Assembly (NCBI GenBank): GCA_029288515.1
Contig: JARIHB010000187.1
Location: 1 to 5,490, forward strand
Direction of reading: 5' to 3'
Origin: Candidatus Saccharimonadota bacterium
Lineage (GTDB): Bacteria > Patescibacteriota > Saccharimonadia > Saccharimonadales > UBA4665
Length of the DNA: 5,490 nucleotides
The notes beneath the pieces are model-generated. The model saw nothing but the letters and a program-made list of their open reading frames with translations, did no database searches and was not told the DNA's origin. The first letter of the stretch is position 1. Every line of letters begins with the position of its first letter. The translations under genes were made by a program, and so were the position numbers. This document shows, in pieces, positions 5,448 to 5,490 of this stretch.

Positions 5448-5490
5448 CTGTCTCTTATACACATCTGACGCTGCCGACGATAAGGCTCGT
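5448..5490. other. Illumina Nextera adapter and index left at the contig end (artefact)
   Basis: Bases 5448-5466 are CTGTCTCTTATACACATCT, the 19-bp Tn5 mosaic end. GACGCTGCCGACGA (5467-5480) completes the reverse complement of the Nextera read-1 adapter. TAAGGCTC (5481-5488) is in the i5 index position; its reverse complement GAGCCTTA matches a Nextera v2 i5 index (S521, from memory). GT (5489-5490) begins the flow-cell P5 side. The sequence is synthetic and should be trimmed. Confidence 0.98.

Noticed and set aside
5448..5466. The Tn5 mosaic end as evidence of a natural transposon
   Set aside because: It is followed directly by the Nextera read-1 adapter and index, at the very end of the window, so it is library-preparation sequence.
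5217..5468. Plus-strand frame ending FLSLIHI and minus-strand frame starting MYKRQ
   Set aside because: Both depend on adapter sequence for an end and overlap the lamin-tail-like frame, which has the better protein pattern.

Overview
The window looks like the end of a metagenomic or single-cell contig from a Candidate Phyla Radiation bacterium, most likely Candidatus Saccharibacteria (TM7). This is inferred from the small dense genes, the mid-50s GC, the surface-protein style (Ser/Thr/Gly-rich secreted beta proteins, a lamin-tail-like fragment) and an LCP enzyme beside a GH25-like protein of a type common in Actinobacteria. No marker gene is present, so the phylum is a judgement. The standard code fits: TAA and TAG end genes, TGA ends the last one, and Trp is TGG.

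Bases 1-3270 form a minus-strand block. In transcription order it holds an LCP-family cell-wall glycopolymer transferase (3270-2041), a secreted FnIII-like surface protein (2013-985) 27 nt downstream, and a second secreted Ser/Thr-rich protein (912 to beyond base 1) that appears to have its own promoter. Bases 3271-3354 are a short divergent promoter region. Both flanking genes have a -10 box whose predicted start of transcription falls at or next to the ATG, so both messages may be leaderless. Facing right is a secreted GH25-like lysozyme-type protein (3355-4116). It runs tail-to-tail, with an 11-nt gap, into a small YtxH-type membrane protein (4433-4128).

Bases 4434-4850 hold no convincing gene but do hold nested inverted repeats and a hairpin with a GTAA tetraloop; they may encode or carry a structured RNA. 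An 89-aa conserved-looking but unrecognised cytoplasmic protein follows (4851-5120). A hairpin terminator (5136-5170) serves it and probably also the converging last gene, a C-terminal fragment of a lamin-tail-like protein (5447-5210).

The final 43 bases (5448-5490) are not biological. They are an Illumina Nextera read-1 adapter, in reverse complement, with an 8-base index. Open frames running into it gain false ends such as MCIRDR, MYKRQ and SLIHI.

As a set, the window is mostly a cell-envelope locus: one enzyme to attach polymers to the wall, one putative wall hydrolase, several exported adhesin-like proteins and a small membrane protein. I see no phage, CRISPR, toxin-antitoxin or transposon genes, and no rRNA or tRNA.
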